From Thamnaconus septentrionalis (taxonomy: Eukaryota > Chordata > Actinopteri > Tetraodontiformes > Monacanthidae): a DNA stretch of 64,000 nt. A program made the position numbers and the translations under genes. Numbering within the stretch: the stretch's first letter is position 1; each line of letters starts with the position of its first letter. Below the pieces are notes generated by a model. The model was given only the letters and a program-made list of their open reading frames with translations, made no database searches and was not told where the DNA came from. The stretch lies in contig CM020514.1 of assembly GCA_009823395.1 (NCBI GenBank), positions 11,128,466-11,192,465 of the forward strand, read 5' to 3'. Shown in pieces: positions 61,356 to 64,000 of the stretch.

Positions 61356-61890
61356 CTGAAAAATGTGCTATTTCAGAAAGCAACGCTGAAACTTTTGTGT
61401 TAGTCGTAGTCCAGTTAGCAGCAGAAACTGCACTTTGTTTCTCCTCTCTGGACACGCTTTGATTTTACACAGTCGAGCTTCGTAAATCGATCAGCAAAAG
61501 GCCACACGAGCTGCTGACGCAAATTAGCATTTTGGAAGCGGATATTTGCATCTCCTGATGACTGCGGAATCCGTTTACAGCGAAGCCCGAACGTCAAGCG
61601 AAGACGATCCGGCGAAATGGAAGATCGGTTGAAAAGCGCGCTGAGGGAACTTCCCGTGAACTGTGCGTCGCGGTCGCGCAGCAGTCATGCGCAGCGCCCC
61701 GGGCCACGGAGGCTGGCTCGCTCCAACCATTCACAGCCCGCGCTTGGGCTGGATCGAGGTCAGATGTCACAGCGGGGCTCGGCGGTAGCCACCTCTTCAG
61801 CAGGGTCTCTGAGCCAGGAGTTGAAGTGGGCCAACATAAAGGATGCCAGTGTGAAAACAACCCTGCAACCTTTAAAAAAAAAAAAGAAAT

Positions 61891-62045
61891 ACTCAGATTC
61901 TATACTTAAGTAAAAGTACAGATACTTTGAAAAGTATCTGTACTCATTCATTCAACTCATTTACTCACGTAAGTAAGAAAGTGCAGGTTCTGTAATGTGC
62001 TTGGGTAAAATTATAAGATTTTTTTTTCCCATTAATGAAACAATA
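61891..62045 (+). repeat. AGTAAAAGTACAG repeat family, copy 3 (partial)
   Basis: ATACTTAAGTAAAAGTACAG, TTCAACTCATTTACTCACGTAA and GTAATGTGCTTGGGTAAAAT correspond to the left and central blocks of the copies at 33350 and 40410. The right end is missing. Confidence 0.55.
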
Positions 62046-62758
62046 CATTCATTAATAAATTTTAAACTGCAGCATGACACCACCATACTGTTGCCTCCCC
62101 GCTCACATTACCCCTGCGGCTCTCAAAGGTCAAAGGGTGACGATGCCAAGAGAAATTTAAGAACCAATTTAAAGTAACGCGTCCGTGCATATCAGAGGCC
62201 ATGAAAAAAAGAAGAAGAGGAAGAGGAAGGGGGGGGGGGGCCCGGTGGAAGCCACCGCCCATTGGAAAAACGTGTCTTACATGCTCAATGCCGAGATTCC
62301 AGACAGCGCTCTCAATTTAGCGAAACAGAGAGCAGATGGCTGCGAGCAGTGGTCAGGGTCCCGCAGTCGTCTGACAATAAGGCAAGGACAGAGTCTGCTA
62401 CTGCATGCAAGCTTTTCTAATGAGAGTCTCCTCTCCAGCAGCCCCAGACAAACGCAGGCAGAACAATGTGGTGCCCCGATAATTGGAACACGTGGTATCG
62501 ACGTGGTGATTTTTTTTTTTGAAAAATCCCCCAAAACTGCCACGTGTCCTTGTTTAACCCCACCAAAAAAAAGTTTTAGCACATCAAAAATATTTTTTAA
62601 AAAATCCCAGTTTCTTTTTTTTGCACTCTCCTCTGGTGAATCCCCTTAAAATCATTTTGTTCCAGCCTTCCACCCCCCTAGTTATTTTCAAAAAGCTTGT
62701 ATCAAAGTGTCTGTGAGAGGCAGAAAAGCCCTCTCAAAGGATAACTGAGGGAGTAGGA

Positions 62759-62760
<2 letters not shown>

Positions 62761-62833
<73 letters not shown>
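62761..62833. repeat. (AT)n tract, about 36 units
   Basis: Uninterrupted AT dinucleotides. Confidence 0.97.
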
Positions 62834-62835
<2 letters not shown>

Positions 62836-64000
62836 ACTATATATTTCTTTTTCCCATATCCTTACACTCTGGTTCCAAAGGGCATGAAACAAACAAGTTG
62901 TTGCCATCAAGAGATTTTTGATGCAGCAGCTACGTTTTTCAAAAGCTCAACCGGCTGTATTGCGCGGAGGCGAACTCGTGTGCTTCCGGTGTTCCTCGCC
63001 CGCTCCCGCTGTGGGAATCTCAACAGGGCCAGCGACTCACACCTGCGGGTCACAGGCACCACATGCTTGCTGCTGGATGTTCACAAGGAGAGCGGGGACC
63101 CCTCGAGCGCACGTGTTCAAGAGGGGAAACTATTCATGCAGCACGAAAAAAAAAAACAGGCCAACACCTCCATCCCCTCGAGATTTCGGGCGCTTTTTCC
63201 GAGATGAAATTCCCCGTGGACGTAAAGACCTGGTTCCATCCATTCAGAAGTGAGAAGTTCAGGAGAGAAAATAAGGGATTTGCATGAGAAGACAAATATT
63301 GTGAAGCAACATCAGGCTGAGGCGAAGGACCGAGAGAAATGCCCATCTGCATAATTTCACAGCCCGAGTTGCTGTTTTCTCGAGCCGCTGAACGCGAGAA
63401 GCACAACAGATGATGCAGGTGTGCTTTGACTGACACGCCGAGCTGCCGTCGATGTATAATTCATCGGCGGCGTGTCTGTCTGTTGCCAAAGAAAAACAGC
63501 TGAGATTATCTTCTTTTGCAGCGGCTATGCGCTAAAACGCATCAACTTTATTCACGGCGAGGTCACTCAAACAAACACGGGCCCCGTATACGGCCAGAGC
63601 TTCTCCGCGCCGCTCTTGATCTCCTTGTTCCTCAGCCAGACACACCGTCACCGACGTCATGTGTGTGTCTGTGGGGGAGGTGTGGCTGGAGGGGGTGGGG
63701 TTTGAAATGGTAATGAGTAGACTCTGCGGTACTGGGATGTGACGCGGGGACCCGATTTAGCGCTGCGCAATTAGAGATCGGACGAGCGCGAGGCGACACT
63801 TTTAGACCGAGATCATATATGTAGCCATACCGTGCGTCCCGAAGGCGGAGAGGAGGACGGCTCCGACCTCGGCTCGACATCCAAAACATGTATTTACACC
63901 AGAGGGGAATACAGCAATTAGCTGTAATTACAACCTAGCGTCAGTGCTCGGCAGGGTGAGCCGGTGTCGAACTCATCCCTCAATAGTGAACCCTGGAGCT

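Larger units (their letters stand above)
58905..64000. other. Non-coding region at right end of window
   Basis: No exon was recognised. The region 59.7-60.6 kb is CpG-rich and could be an island. The segment CACATTGTTTGGATCAC is tandemly doubled near 58980-59020. The repeats noted separately occupy much of the rest. Confidence 0.5.

Overview
The window looks like a piece of a teleost fish nuclear genome. Two vertebrate genes split by canonical GT-AG introns can be read. The non-coding remainder carries fish-type repeats: L2/Maui-like LINE tails ending in GGAT runs, hAT-type non-autonomous transposons, AGTAAAAGTACAG elements, and very many CA/GT, TA and triplet microsatellites. No bacterial operon, CRISPR array, rRNA or convincing tRNA was seen.

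Gene 1 (plus strand, 3' half only) is a teleost multiple tissue (TMT) opsin. Exon 1340-1573 encodes the end of cytoplasmic loop 3, helix 6, and helix 7 with the retinal-binding lysine and NPLIY. Exon 8927-9142 encodes a standard TMT C-terminal tail. A second possible terminal exon in the same reading phase lies at 1693-1785, only 119 bp after the shared donor. The 5' exons lie before base 1.

Gene 2 (minus strand, complete coding sequence) is ST6GAL2, a Golgi beta-galactoside alpha-2,6-sialyltransferase. It has five coding exons: 26617-25600, 19220-19123, 17932-17831, 13108-12934 and 6155-5899. All phases join exactly to give 549 residues. A short non-coding 5' exon with a three-codon upstream ORF is proposed at 26834-26772. 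A CpG-rich block with triplet repeats at 47.9-48.56 kb is a possible distal promoter and first exon.

The two genes converge and interlock. The last st6gal2 exon lies inside the last tmtops intron, and the last tmtops exon lies inside the last st6gal2 intron. Their primary transcripts should therefore be complementary over at least 3.2 kb.

From about 27 kb to 64 kb no protein-coding exon could be recognised. That span looks like long st6gal2 5' introns and/or intergenic sequence, with repeats, CpG-rich patches, perfect hairpins and a diverged local duplication. No clearly new biological system was found. The best leads are the alternative opsin terminal exon and the interlocked gene tails.
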